Assembly: GCA_004556925.1 (NCBI GenBank)
Contig: SFFI01000006.1
Coordinates: forward strand, 1 to 64,000
Direction of reading: 5' to 3'
DNA length: 64,000 nucleotides
DNA from: Clostridiales bacterium
GTDB lineage: Bacteria; Bacillota; Clostridia; Saccharofermentanales; DTU023
Made by a program: the position numbers and the translations under genes. Each line of letters starts with the position of its first letter. The stretch's first letter is position 1. A model generated the notes under the pieces. The model was given only the letters and a program-made list of their open reading frames with translations. It was not told the DNA's origin and ran no database searches. Shown in pieces: positions 26,773-35,951 of the stretch.

Positions 26773-27603
26773 ATGGTCATTGGTGAAAATATTAAAAGAC
26801 TCCGCCAGGAGAAAAATTTAACCCAGAAAGAACTGGCCAAAATGATCGGCGTTTCTGTCCAGGCCGTATCTAAGTGGGAATGTGGGGGCTCGCCCGATAT
26901 CCTCCTCCTGCCGCGGATTGCAGACTTATTTGAAATCAGCATAGACCAGCTTTTTGGCCGGGAGTGTACGGATCATGAGCATCTGGATAAGCGAATCTTC
27001 CAGGTCATCTCTGCCCAGCAGGGCCAGGAGGAGAGGATGAAGCGGGCTTTCCAAATGCTTTGGACCATCTGCAAGAGCTTGTGCGAAGTGGCCGTAGACC
27101 CCGCCCTACCCTTCAGCGAAAGCGACGACCCCTTTGACTTAAACTGCACCCGGATAGAGGTTGCCCTAGATACAGGCTTTCTCTATGGCCTGATCCAGGA
27201 AAATCAACCCTGGTTCTTTATGATGAAAGACCCGCCCGAGGGGGCCCGGACCCTACTCTGCGACAGCCAGCAGCTGGCCGCCTTTTATAAAATTTTAAGC
27301 GACCAAGCCTTTTTAGACCTCATCATCTACTTCCATAAAAATCGGGTCAACCTCCTCTCCCTGGAGTATATTTGCCGGGAAAACCAGCTCAGCCAGGAAA
27401 GGGCATTGAAATACATCCAGCAATTGATGGACATGGACTGGCTAGAGGCCGAACAGGTGGAGTTATCTACGGGGACCACAACCATTTACCGGCCCCGGCT
27501 GGCCACCGCCTTTGTCGCCTTCCTAGTTCTTAGTAGCGAGTGTTTGAACAAGATAAACTTCTGGTGTATTAGCAATTTGGAACGCAAGCGGAGCCATCTC
27601 TAG
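26773..27603 (+). CDS. XRE-family transcriptional regulator
   Basis: About 276 residues. The N-terminal helix-turn-helix (IGENIKRLRQEKNLTQKELA to ISIDQLFG, residues 2-60) is a clear XRE/Cro type. The rest, about 200 residues, matches no domain I can name; it is mixed and contains several aromatic and Leu-rich stretches, perhaps for ligand sensing or dimerisation. The start follows GAGGAGGAAGG; a start 105 nt upstream has none. It is divergent from the opp-peptidase operon and is the natural candidate to control it. Confidence 0.88.
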   Translation: MVIGENIKRLRQEKNLTQKELAKMIGVSVQAVSKWECGGSPDILLLPRIADLFEISIDQLFGRECTDHEHLDKRIFQVISAQQGQEERMKRAFQMLWTICKSLCEVAVDPALPFSESDDPFDLNCTRIEVALDTGFLYGLIQENQPWFFMMKDPPEGARTLLCDSQQLAAFYKILSDQAFLDLIIYFHKNRVNLLSLEYICRENQLSQERALKYIQQLMDMDWLEAEQVELSTGTTTIYRPRLATAFVAFLVLSSECLNKINFWCISNLERKRSHL

Positions 27604-27614
27604 GAGTTCGCGTT

Positions 27615-27633
27615 AATCAACTAATAGTTGATT
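27615..27633. other. Perfect dyad AATCAACT-AAT-AGTTGATT
   Basis: An 8-bp perfect stem with a 3-nt loop lies 12 bp after the regulator stop, but the following T run is 22 bp away. It may be an mRNA-end hairpin or a binding site. The rest of the gap (27634-27833) is AT-rich with nothing else recognisable. Confidence 0.4.
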
Positions 27634-27833
27634 ATCTTCGATTATGCCTAGGTTTTTTTCTAAAAGATGTAGATTTTCAAGTGCTTTCTACTAGAATTTT
27701 TAATGATAAGCTTGAATAGATTTAAACATGTTTGACTAGATGCGTAGATGCGCGCCTGGCGCAGCGCATCACAGACTATTAAAGAAATAATCGAAAAATA
27801 ATCGAAGATATATTTGAGAAAAGGGGAACACGC

Positions 27834-28997
27834 ATGTTATTGATCAAAAACGCCAGCCTACACACAGGCCTGGCCCCCGCCCAAAAGCTAGATGTCCTAG
27901 TCGAGGGCAAGTCTTTTTCCCGCCTGGCCCCGGTCATTGACCCCGCGGACTGCCCGCCAGCCTGCACGGTCTTGGACGCGCAGGGCAAGCACATCTTCCC
28001 TGGCTTCATCAACGCCTACTGCCAATGGGGCATCATGGGCCCCGGCTGGTCCGGTGATGACCAGAATGAAAACAGCCAGCCCCTGACTCCCGACCTGGAT
28101 GTGACTTTTGCCTTCGACCAGGATGGCATGAACTTCCAGAAGGTCTACGATTATGGTGTGACCTCAGCAGTTGTCGGTCCTGCCCCCAATAGCGTGCTGG
28201 CAGGACGAGCGGCGGCCTATAAGACTTTTGGTAAGTCGCCTTATGACATGTTGATCCAGGACCAGCTGGCCCTGGCAGGTTCGGTCAGTGAAGTGGTGAA
28301 AAAATCCTTTGAAAGCCGGCAGGTTCGCCCTAGCACCCGGATGGGCATTTTTGCCCTCTTGCGGCAGGCCTTGCGAAAGGCCCAGACCTATCAGGCAGAG
28401 AAAGAGGACTATGATCCGATCAGCCTCTCCCTCCAGCCCGTAGTGACTGGCCAGGTCCCCCTCCTGATCAACCTAGATTTTAGCCAAGAGATGGAAGCCC
28501 TAATCCTGGCCCTGGAGGACTTCCCCCAGATCAAGCTGGTCCTGATGGGGGCTTATGGCTTTAACCTAGAAATCTATCAAATCCTGAAAGAGGCCGGCCG
28601 GGAGGTCAAGGTCATCTTTGGCGATGTGACCGAGTGTATCAACCGGGCCAACAAGCAACTGGCCTACGAGGAAATTATCCCCCTCTTTGCCAGCGAGGAC
28701 CTGGCTATTTCAACCGCTGGCTCCTACCCCACTGGCGGCAAGGAGTCCCTCTTGTGGAATGCCCTGCAATGGCGGAGGCATGGCCTGAGCAAGGAAGCAG
28801 CTTTAAAGGCCATTAGCCTGACCCCAGCCAAAATCTTCGGCCTGGATGGAGAAATTGGCTCCATCGAAGAGGGCAAGACAGCGGATTTTTCCATCTGGTC
28901 AGGCGATCCTTTTGAGAGCTACCAGGCCAAGCTAGAGTCCGTCTTTATCGCCGGACAAAATCCCCAAGAAAGTGAGAATCGAGTATCATGCTGGTAA
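27834..28997 (+). CDS. Amidohydrolase-fold protein lacking all metal ligands
   Basis: 387 residues, a paralogue of the next gene. The fold is that of imidazolonepropionase/dihydroorotase-like amidohydrolases: beta-rich start (LLIKNASLHTG), GKHIFPGFINAYCQWG, and the closing IGSIEEGKTADFSIWSGDP. Yet the HxH motif is Tyr62-Cys-Gln64; the region that should hold the first later His reads PLLINLDFSQ, the second LMGAYG, and the catalytic Asp is replaced in STAGSYP. It therefore looks like a pseudoenzyme, possibly a partner subunit of its neighbour. The frame is clean and overlaps the next gene by 10 bp, so it is kept, not decaying. A GAAAAGGGG site precedes the ATG. Confidence 0.85.
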   Translation: MLLIKNASLHTGLAPAQKLDVLVEGKSFSRLAPVIDPADCPPACTVLDAQGKHIFPGFINAYCQWGIMGPGWSGDDQNENSQPLTPDLDVTFAFDQDGMNFQKVYDYGVTSAVVGPAPNSVLAGRAAAYKTFGKSPYDMLIQDQLALAGSVSEVVKKSFESRQVRPSTRMGIFALLRQALRKAQTYQAEKEDYDPISLSLQPVVTGQVPLLINLDFSQEMEALILALEDFPQIKLVLMGAYGFNLEIYQILKEAGREVKVIFGDVTECINRANKQLAYEEIIPLFASEDLAISTAGSYPTGGKESLLWNALQWRRHGLSKEAALKAISLTPAKIFGLDGEIGSIEEGKTADFSIWSGDPFESYQAKLESVFIAGQNPQESENRVSCW

Positions 28998-30187
28998 TTA
29001 AAAACGCCCAAGTTTTTCGCGCCGCGGGCCCCGGCCACAAGCGCCACCACCAGGATCTGGCCGCCTATACAGAAAAGGACTGCGAGATCCTCATTCAGGA
29101 TGGAAAGTTTGCCAAGATTGGTAAGGGCCTGTCTGCTTCTCTGGGCTCTGATGTCCCCGTTTTCGATGCCCAAAGCCTCTTCTTAATGCCGGGTATTGTG
29201 GATGCCCACAGCCATATCGGGGGCTTTGGTGACTCTATGGAAGACCAGGACTTAAACGAAATGACCAATCCGGCCACTCCAGACCTGGAGGCCCTCTATT
29301 CCATTAATCCGGACTCATATGATTTTGACCGGGCCTTGTCGGCCGGGATCACCTCTTCCATTCTCACCCCTGGATCAGGCAATGTAGTCTGCGGCCTGGT
29401 CTGCGCCTTCAAGAGTCAGGGCCAGTCCCTGCAGAGCCGTTGCATTAAGAATCCCGTTGCCCTCAAAATGGCCCTGGGCGGCAATCCCAAGGGGGTCTAT
29501 GGGGACCGCAAAGAACGGCCTATGACCCGGATGGGCATAGCGGCCGTGATTCGCGACTGCCTGAAAAAGGGCCAGGAATACCTGGCCAAAAAAGCCCTGG
29601 CCCAGGAGGGCAAGGGCCAAGCACCTGCCTTTGACCAGGGTTTAGAAAATGTCGGCCGGGTCCTCCGCCGGGAAATTCCCATCAAGGTCCATTGCGAGCA
29701 GTTTGATATGCTAACTACCCTCCGGATAGCCGAGGAGTTTGATATCCTCTGCACTCTGGACCACGCCTGGGGGGCCAGTGATTTCTACGAGGAAATCTGC
29801 GGGTCCAAACACCTGCACGGCGTCATTTATGGGCCCATTGGCGTTCCCCTCTTGCCGGGCGAGTGCGGTAAGATTGATATAGAGAGCCTGGCCGTGCTGG
29901 ATGAAAGAGGCGTGACCTGCGCTATTATGACGGATGGTCCCATCCTCCACCCGGACCAGATCGTGACTCAAGCCGGTGAAGCCGTCCGCCTTGGCACGCC
30001 CCATGAGAGTGTCCTGCGCATGATCACCATCCAGGCCGCCCAAATCGGCCTTATTGCTGACCGGGTCGGTTCTATCGAGGAAGGCAAAGATGCTGACCTC
30101 TGCCTCTATCAGGGGATCCCGGGCCTGGATGCCGATGCCCACTGTGTCCGCACTATGGTAGATGGCAATTGGGTTTATATGCGTTAA
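28988..30187 (+). CDS. Amidohydrolase with intact metal site
   Basis: 399 residues. LFLMPGIVDAHSHIG carries the HxH pair; KVHCEQF and LDHAWG give the two later His; TDGPIL gives the catalytic Asp. It closes with VGSIEEGKDADLCLYQG. The family hydrolyses C-N bonds in rings or amides with one or two metal ions; the closest look is to imidazolonepropionase- and peptidase-like members, but the substrate cannot be read from sequence. It starts within the end of its ligand-less paralogue, so the two are co-translated. Confidence 0.9.
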   Translation: MLVIKNAQVFRAAGPGHKRHHQDLAAYTEKDCEILIQDGKFAKIGKGLSASLGSDVPVFDAQSLFLMPGIVDAHSHIGGFGDSMEDQDLNEMTNPATPDLEALYSINPDSYDFDRALSAGITSSILTPGSGNVVCGLVCAFKSQGQSLQSRCIKNPVALKMALGGNPKGVYGDRKERPMTRMGIAAVIRDCLKKGQEYLAKKALAQEGKGQAPAFDQGLENVGRVLRREIPIKVHCEQFDMLTTLRIAEEFDILCTLDHAWGASDFYEEICGSKHLHGVIYGPIGVPLLPGECGKIDIESLAVLDERGVTCAIMTDGPILHPDQIVTQAGEAVRLGTPHESVLRMITIQAAQIGLIADRVGSIEEGKDADLCLYQGIPGLDADAHCVRTMVDGNWVYMR

Positions 30188-30216
30188 ACATGTATTGAGC
30201 TTACAAGCTCTTCCCT

Positions 30217-30253
30217 AGCAGCTAGCTTGGCTCGTCCAGGCTAGCTGCTTTTT
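30217..30253 (+). terminator. Terminator-like hairpin after the amidohydrolase pair
   Basis: GCAGCTAGC and GCTAGCTGC form a 9-bp stem with a 13-nt loop, followed by TTTTTC, 30 bp after the stop codon. Confidence 0.85.
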
Positions 30254-30316
30254 CTTGCCTGTAATCCTGGGCTGCCCTGATAAGGGTCAGGAAAATGGGG
30301 TTGGGCCGGTTGGGCC
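30240..30316 (-). pseudogene. Remnant resembling the pyrG 3' end
   Basis: Read on the minus strand, this stretch encodes NRPNPIFLTLIRAAQDYRQ, similar to the CTP synthase C-terminus and to the pyrG end at 31.2 kb (NRPHPLFLALIQGAHQHHL). The nucleotide match is about 80 percent by eye. It lies downstream of pyrG with hairpin array 3 between them. Either the array inserted near the original pyrG end, or the end was duplicated and the array spread inside. Confidence 0.6.
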
Positions 30317-30928
30317 ATTGGCGGCATTTTTGAGAAATCTATACTTTGCTGCCAAGAGCGAATCAGCGCGTGGGCGAGCATTGGCGGCATTTTCGCAAAA
30401 CAGCCTTTTGCCGCCAATGGGTCAGCCGGGCAAAATTTTTTCATTGGCGGCAAATTAAAAATATCACCATTTGCCATGATAGGAGCGACCAACGTGGGGA
30501 GCGAGCATTGGTGGTAAATTAAAGGAATCAACACTTTGCCGCCAAGAGCGAATCAGCTCATGGAGCAAGCATTGGCGGTAGATTGAAAATATCACCATTT
30601 GCCACTATCGGAACGACCTGCATGAGGAGCGAGTATTGGTGGCATTTTCGCAAAACAGCATATTGCCGCCAATGGGTCAGCCGGGCAAGATTTTTTCATT
30701 GGCGGCAAATTAAAAATATCACCATTTGCCATGATAGGAGCGACCAACGTGGGGAGCGAGCATTGGTGGCAAATTAAAGGAATCAACACTTTGCCACCAA
30801 GAGCGGATCAGCGCGAGGGGTAAGCATTGGTGGCATTTTCACAAAACAGCGTTTTGCCGCCAATGGGTCAGCCGGGCAAGATTTTTTCATTGGCGGCAAA
30901 TTAAAGGAATCAACACTTTGCCACCAAT
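30317..30928. repeat. Hairpin array 3 (TTGGCGGCA family), 63-64 bp period
   Basis: Ten inverted repeats begin at 30318, 30381, 30444, 30508, 30572, 30636, 30699, 30763, 30827 and 30890. Arms are TTGGYGGCA and TGCCRCCAA. The same three loop types (A, B, C) as in array 2 occur, so the two arrays share ancestry. C-type units lose their right arm (TTTGCCATGAT), as they do in array 2. The array lies between the convergent amidohydrolase and pyrG genes. Confidence 0.93.
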
Positions 30929-30944
30929 GCTCTAGCTATTGAGG

Positions 30945-31028
30945 GAGAAGATCCTCTGAATTTGTCCTTGAGTTGAATGACAAAACTCCCCGTGGGCTTG
31001 TTCTGGGCCGGCAGGGAGCTTTGATAGG
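30945..31028. repeat. Conserved tail segment of hairpin array 3
   Basis: Near copy of the 17066-17155 segment: GAGAAGATCCTCTG, TTGAGTTGAATGACAAAACT, then a CTCCC/GGGAG stem and CTTTG. It marks the right end of the composite repeat. Confidence 0.85.
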
Positions 31029-31030
31029 AT

Positions 31031-31215
31031 AGCAGCTAGTCTCTCGCGGAGGCTAGCTGCTTATTTGTGGAGTGTTGGTGGGCGCTCTCGCGGAGGCTAG
31101 TTGCTTTTTTTGTAGGTGGTGTTGGTGGGCGCCCTCGTAGAGGCTAGCTATTTTTTTGCAGGTGGTGCTGGTGGGCGCCCTGAATGAGGGCTAGGAAGAG
31201 GGGGTGGGGCCGGTT
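31031..31215. repeat. 47-bp tandem copies of the pyrG 3' terminus
   Basis: Units starting near 31075, 31122 and 31168 share TGGTGGGCGCYCT and AGGCTAG-TGCTTTTTT at 46-47 bp spacing. The last one is the actual pyrG coding end. An AGCAGCTAG/CTAGCTGCT hairpin (31031-31061) is part of the oldest unit. The pyrG stop therefore lies inside a small tandem duplication. Confidence 0.75.
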
Positions 31216-32760
31216 GGGCCGGCTCTTGAATTCGGGGTGGAATTGTACGCCTAGGCAGAGGCTGGGGCCGGGGACTTCCACGGCTTCTACCAGGTGGCCG
31301 TCTTGGGAGAGGCCGCTTAAAACTAGGCCCTTGGCTGTGAGGTCTTCTCGATACACGTTGTTAAATTCATAGCGGTGGCGGTGGCGTTCCTCTATCCGGT
31401 CTACGCCGCCGTAGGCTTGGGCCATCTGGCTGCCAGGTCTAATCTGGCAGGGGTAGGCCCCCAGGCGGAGGGTGCCGCCCAGGTCCACCTGGTCATTTTG
31501 GCCAGGCATAAAGTCAATCACCTTGTGGGGGCTTTCGGGATCGAATTCGCGGGAATTGGCCAGTTTCCAGCCGCAGACGTGGCGGGCATATTCAATGACC
31601 ATGCACTGCATGCCCAGGCAGATGCCTAGGAGGGGCAGGCTATTTTCTCGCGCGTATTGGATGGCGGCAATCAGGCCTTCTATGCCCCTTGCACCAAAGC
31701 CTCCGGGCACGATCACGCCATCTACATCTGCCAGGAAGGCTGCGGGGCCCTGGCTTTCGATGGCTTCGGCATCAATCCAGCGGATATCGACCTCAATCTG
31801 GTCGGGATAGCCCGCGTGGCGCAGGGCTTCCGCCACGGAGAGGTAGGCATCATGGAGCTGGACGTATTTGCCCACTAGGCCAATAGTTACCTGGTGCTTG
31901 GGATGCTTGATGTGGTCCACTAAGTCCCGCCAGGCCGTGAGGTCCGGCGCTTGGCAGGGGAGCTTGAGCTTTTGGCAGACCAAGTCTGAAAGATGGCTTT
32001 CTTCCAGCATGAGCGGGGCTTCGTAGAGGGTATTAAGAGAGATATTGCTAATCACCGCCTCTTCCGGCACGTTGCCGAAAAGGGAGACTTTCTTGAAGAT
32101 GCTGGGGGGCAGGGGGTCGTCTGACCGCAGGACCAGGATATCCGGCTGTATGCCCAGGCTTTGCAGGACGTTGACCGAGTGCTGGGTGGGCTTGGACTTG
32201 TGCTCCTTGGAGGCCTTCAAGTAGGGGACCAGGGTCACGTGGATAAACATCACGTTGTCTGGACCTAATTCCTGCCAGACCTGGCGGGCAGCCTCCAGAA
32301 AGGGGGCGGATTCCATATCGCCAATGGTTCCCCCGATCTCCGTAATGACGACATCTGCCTGGGTGTGGTCGGCCAGCTTATAGATAAAACCCTTGATTTC
32401 ATCAGTGATATGGGGGATCACCTGGACGGTCTTCCCCATATAGGCCCCCCGCCGTTCCTGGTCGATCACATTTTGATAGGCCCGACCAGAGGTGAGGTTG
32501 GAAAATTGGTTGAGGTTTTCATCGATAAAACGCTCATAGTGGCCCAGGTCCAAGTCCGTCTCCGCCCCGTCTTCGGTGACGTAAACTTCTCCGTGCTGGT
32601 AGGGGCTGAGGGTGCCCGGGTCCACATTGAGGTAGGGGTCGAGCTTTTGGGCCGCAATTTTGAGGCCCCGGGCTTTCAGGAGACGACCTAGGGAGGCTGC
32701 GGTGATCCCCTTGCCCAGGCCAGAGACCACCCCTCCCGTAACAAAGATATGTTTGGACAT
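31144..32760 (-). CDS. CTP synthase
   Basis: 538 residues, full length. It aminates UTP to CTP using ATP and glutamine. The N-terminal synthetase domain starts with the invariant SKHIFVTGGVVSGLGKG and has YLNVDPGTLSPYQHGEV. The C-terminal glutaminase has GGFGARG, the nucleophile Cys in LGICLGMQ and the His-Glu pair in FHPEF. It lies 49 bp after nrdJ on the same strand, a sensible nucleotide operon. An AGGAAG site precedes the ATG. The last ~25 residues fall in the tandem duplication described at 31.0-31.2 kb. Confidence 0.98.
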   Translation of the reverse strand: MSKHIFVTGGVVSGLGKGITAASLGRLLKARGLKIAAQKLDPYLNVDPGTLSPYQHGEVYVTEDGAETDLDLGHYERFIDENLNQFSNLTSGRAYQNVIDQERRGAYMGKTVQVIPHITDEIKGFIYKLADHTQADVVITEIGGTIGDMESAPFLEAARQVWQELGPDNVMFIHVTLVPYLKASKEHKSKPTQHSVNVLQSLGIQPDILVLRSDDPLPPSIFKKVSLFGNVPEEAVISNISLNTLYEAPLMLEESHLSDLVCQKLKLPCQAPDLTAWRDLVDHIKHPKHQVTIGLVGKYVQLHDAYLSVAEALRHAGYPDQIEVDIRWIDAEAIESQGPAAFLADVDGVIVPGGFGARGIEGLIAAIQYARENSLPLLGICLGMQCMVIEYARHVCGWKLANSREFDPESPHKVIDFMPGQNDQVDLGGTLRLGAYPCQIRPGSQMAQAYGGVDRIEERHRHRYEFNNVYREDLTAKGLVLSGLSQDGHLVEAVEVPGPSLCLGVQFHPEFKSRPNRPHPLFLALIQGAHQHHLQKNS

Positions 32761-32809
32761 AGCGATTCTACTTCCTGTTCCTTAGGCTTGACTCAGTATA
32801 GCTCAAATC

Positions 32810-34928
32810 CTATGAACATCCGGTGGTTGTCCCACAGTCTAGGCAGACTTTGCAGGTACCGTTGCGCACCATGCGGGTGGAGGAGCAATTGGGACAGGTT
32901 GACCCGTCGTAAATTTTCTCCCCGTTCAGGAAGGCCCCTATGGCGCTCTTGTGGATAAAGTCCTCAATACCTACCTGGCTGGACATGGGTTCACCGGGCA
33001 CTGTTTCTGGTTCCTCGCCCAGGAGTTCAGGGTCCACGCTATTGTCCACAATATTGGGCAGGTCATCGGGTTCAGGCTTGATTTGCACCCGGGAATAGTC
33101 CCCAGTCTCAATGTCAATAATCTTGGAAATGAGGTCGGAGATGGAGCTGACATATTTAATATAGGGGTGGCGGGAGACAAAGCCGTAGGGCTCGTACTTC
33201 TGGCCGCGCAACATCTTGGCGATCTGCTGGGGTGGGATGTGGTATTGGAGCATGACCGAGATGGTCTTGGACAGGGAGTTCAAAAGACCCATGATCAGGG
33301 TGCCTTCCCGGTCAGTCGTGATGTAAATTTCCGTAATATTGCCTTCCCAATCTCGATTGACGGTGGTGTAAATTTTCACGTCCTCAATCTGGGCAGGGTG
33401 GGTCCGGCCAGACCGTACACCGATCGGCTTGTCACGGCGGGAGAGTTTACCGGTTAGGGCATCTTTTTCAAACTGCTGCAGGCGCTTGGCCTTGGCGAGG
33501 AGGGCCTGGTAGGAGAGGTCTTCCAGCCGCTGGGCCCCCTGGTCTTGGGACAGGGTTTGGTTCAGGGGCTGGGCAAACTTGGACCCATCCCGGTAGAGGG
33601 TAATCCCCTTGACCCCCTTTTCCCAGGAGCTGATGACGACTTCTTCAAAGTCTTCCACTGTGGCCTCGTGGGGCAGGTTGACAGTCTTGGAAATTGCGCC
33701 AGAAATAAGTGGGGTAATGGCCGCCACCATATCCACATGGCCGGTATAGGCAATGTAGCGCTCACCCGATCCACAGGTGTTGGCTGTGTCAAAGACGGCC
33801 AAGTCCTCCTCCCGGAGGTAGGGGGCGCCTTCAATCTTGCCATCCACAATCATGCCGTCTTCTTCCCGCATGATGTACGCCTGGATGGCCTGGCGCTGGT
33901 CGGCTGAATAGCCCAAGCGCTCCAAGCCATTTTCAATGAGGGGGTTGGCCAGCTTCATATAGCCGCCGCCCGAGAGCTTCTTGTAGGTGACATGGCCAAA
34001 GAAAGGCTCAATGGAGGTGGAGGCGCAGTCCATGGCAAAGGAGATGGTACCCGTGGGGGCCATAACGGAAACTTGGGCATTGCGGAAGCCGTGGGCTTCT
34101 CCGCTGGCCAGGACCTTTTCCCAAGAAGCAATCAGGGCCTGGCCCAGCTGGCCAAAACCTTGGGCTTCCAGGAGGTCCTGGGAGACGACGGGTAGGTCAT
34201 AGTTGAGGCCTTCCGGGGCATCCGTGAGGGCACCCGCGGCACGAGCGTGGTTCCGCATGACCCGGGACATATAGGGTTTATTAATCTCGTAGTAGCTAAA
34301 GGGACCAACCTTTTCCGCCATCAAGGAGGAGACATAGTAGGATTGACCGGTCAGGGTGCCAGCCAGAGCCGCAGCGATCGCCCGGCCTTCTTCAGAGTCA
34401 TAGGGCAGGCCGACGGACATAAGCAGGGCGGCCAGGTTGGCCATGCCCAGGCCGGTGGTACGGAACTGGTAGGTCCGGCGGGCAATTTCCTTGGTGGGGA
34501 ATTGGCCCCACACGATGGAGGCTTCCAGGAAGAGTTGGCAGAGGCTGATCATGTGCAGGTAGCCTTCTACGTCAAAGTGCTTGCTTTGGAGATCGTAGAA
34601 CTTGAGCACATTGATGGAGGCCAGGTTGCAGGAGGTATCGTCCAGGAAGGCATATTCGCCACAGGGGTTGGTGCCATTGATCCGGTTGCGGGGGTCGGTT
34701 AGGTCACCGTTCTCCCCGGCGGGGCAGGTGTGCCAGGCATTAAAGGTATCGTCAAACTGGGGGGCGGGGTCCGCACACCGCCAGGCGGATTCATTGAAAA
34801 GGCGCCAGAGCTTGGCTACCTCTACCTGTCTGTTGACGGAATCGTCTACCCGGCCCTTGAGCTCAATTGTGGCGTGGGGATTCTCGTCCAGGTTCAGGAG
34901 TTTTGGCCGGACACGGTGTTGTAGGCCT
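32810..34928 (-). CDS. B12-dependent ribonucleotide reductase, C-terminal part (frame-disrupted)
   Basis: This open frame covers about 700 residues of NrdJ. It begins without a start codon in the overlap with the N-terminal part (reading RVRPKLLNLDEN), has NGTNPCGEY with the active-site Asn, thiyl Cys and Glu, then TTGLGMANLAALL, APTGTISFAMDCASTSIEP, and the Cys-rich redox tail CPNCSSTRMVRNGTCKVCLDCGTTTGCS-like (last 28 residues). The first usable start inside it is a GTG at 34609, far beyond conserved sequence, so a separate functional protein is unlikely. Together with the part at 34894-35820 it makes one ~1000-residue enzyme for dNTP synthesis without oxygen. Sequencing error, a pseudogene or a split enzyme are the options. 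Confidence 0.88.
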
Positions 34929-35820
34929 CACCATCAATATCGCCATCGTAGCCCATTTTGGCCAGGGCCATGACCTTGTCTTCTTCCTTGGCCTTCCAGG
35001 TGATGAAGTCCTCAATCTCGGGGTGGTCGATGTTTAGCATGACCATTTTGGCCGCCCTGCGGGTGGTGCCGCCGGATTTAATGGCTCCGGCATTGCGGTC
35101 CAGACCCTTGAGGAAGGACATGAGGCCGGAGGATTGGCCGCCGCCGGACAGGCCCTCGCCCTCTGCCCGGATGGGGGAGAAGTTGGTACCGGTGCCTGAG
35201 CCACCCTTAAAGAGCCGCGTCTCTGTAACATAGTGGTCAGAGATCGAGGCTTCCCCTAAAAGGGAGTCTTTAATGGAAAGGATAAAGCAGGCGGAGGCCT
35301 GGGTCCGGGTATAGGTATCAGGGCTTTCTACGGCCTCCTCTTTTTCGGGGTCCCAGTAATAGAGCTCGTTTTGCCCGCCCTCAATGCCGTAGGACCGCTT
35401 GAGTCCCGTGTTAAACCACTGGGGGGAGTTGGGGGCGTAAATCTGGGCTAAGAGCCCGTAAACCAGCTCGTCATAGAGGATTTGGCTTTGGTCACCCTCC
35501 TCAACCAGGCCCTCTTCCACCAGGGCAGCTACCCAGAAGTCCACCATGCGGTGGGCGACCTGGCGCATAGAGGTCTCGTGACCCTCTGGGGTATTCACCC
35601 CGGCCTTGCGGAAGTATTTGGATGCAATAATATCTGCGGCCTGCTGGGAATAAGCCTCCGGAAATTCCAGGTCTTTCATGTCACAGAGCACCCGGCCCGT
35701 CTTGTAGTCCGTCAGCAGGACATCCCGCTTGGTCCATTTAAATAAGTCGTAAACTGTCTTGTCTGAATTTTCTAATGCTTTCGTGTAATAGCGCTGAATA
35801 ATGCTAGAAATCTGCTCCAT
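34894..35820 (-). CDS. B12-dependent ribonucleotide reductase, N-terminal part (frame-disrupted)
   Basis: 308 residues with a good AGGAGAAGAGG site and the NrdJ start region (RDVLLTDYKTGRVLCDMKDLEFP, YAPNSPQWFNTG, ASACFILSI with the first redox Cys, GGSGTGTNFSPIR). It stops right after AYNTVSGQNS, where other NrdJ proteins continue with an NNSVRV-like stretch. The enzyme continues in the -1 frame, with about ten residues missing, which fits a small deletion between short repeats (the junction DNA GTGTCCGGCCAAAACTCC can be read in both frames). Essential residues lie in both parts. Confidence 0.9.
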   Translation of the reverse strand: MEQISSIIQRYYTKALENSDKTVYDLFKWTKRDVLLTDYKTGRVLCDMKDLEFPEAYSQQAADIIASKYFRKAGVNTPEGHETSMRQVAHRMVDFWVAALVEEGLVEEGDQSQILYDELVYGLLAQIYAPNSPQWFNTGLKRSYGIEGGQNELYYWDPEKEEAVESPDTYTRTQASACFILSIKDSLLGEASISDHYVTETRLFKGGSGTGTNFSPIRAEGEGLSGGGQSSGLMSFLKGLDRNAGAIKSGGTTRRAAKMVMLNIDHPEIEDFITWKAKEEDKVMALAKMGYDGDIDGEAYNTVSGQNS

Positions 35821-35865
35821 CTTGGCCTCTTCTCCTACTTTTTCACTATGTTTAAGGCAAGCGCG

Positions 35866-35890
35866 CTCTACCGCATGAGGTAGAGACTTT
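35866..35890 (+). other. CTCTACC/GGTAGAG hairpin upstream of nrdJ
   Basis: A 7-bp stem with 6-nt loop followed by ACTTTTT on the plus strand lies 46-70 bp before nrdJ (minus). No plus-strand gene ends here, so it may be an untranslated-leader structure of nrdJ or the end of the addA message. Confidence 0.35.
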
Positions 35891-35951
35891 TTAAGCTTAA
35901 CACTATATCTAGTAGTTTATGTTACAGAATTATTTCAGGTCTTGGCAAGGC

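Noticed and set aside
30241..30789. Minus-strand proteins with NLPPMKK and ICHQC repeats
   Set aside because: They are translations of the hairpin array; the same peptides recur at 16.5-17.1 kb for the same reason.
34894..34930. Programmed -1 frameshift in nrdJ
   Set aside because: No canonical slippery heptamer at the junction, and about ten conserved residues would be missing even after the shift; deletion or assembly error fits better.
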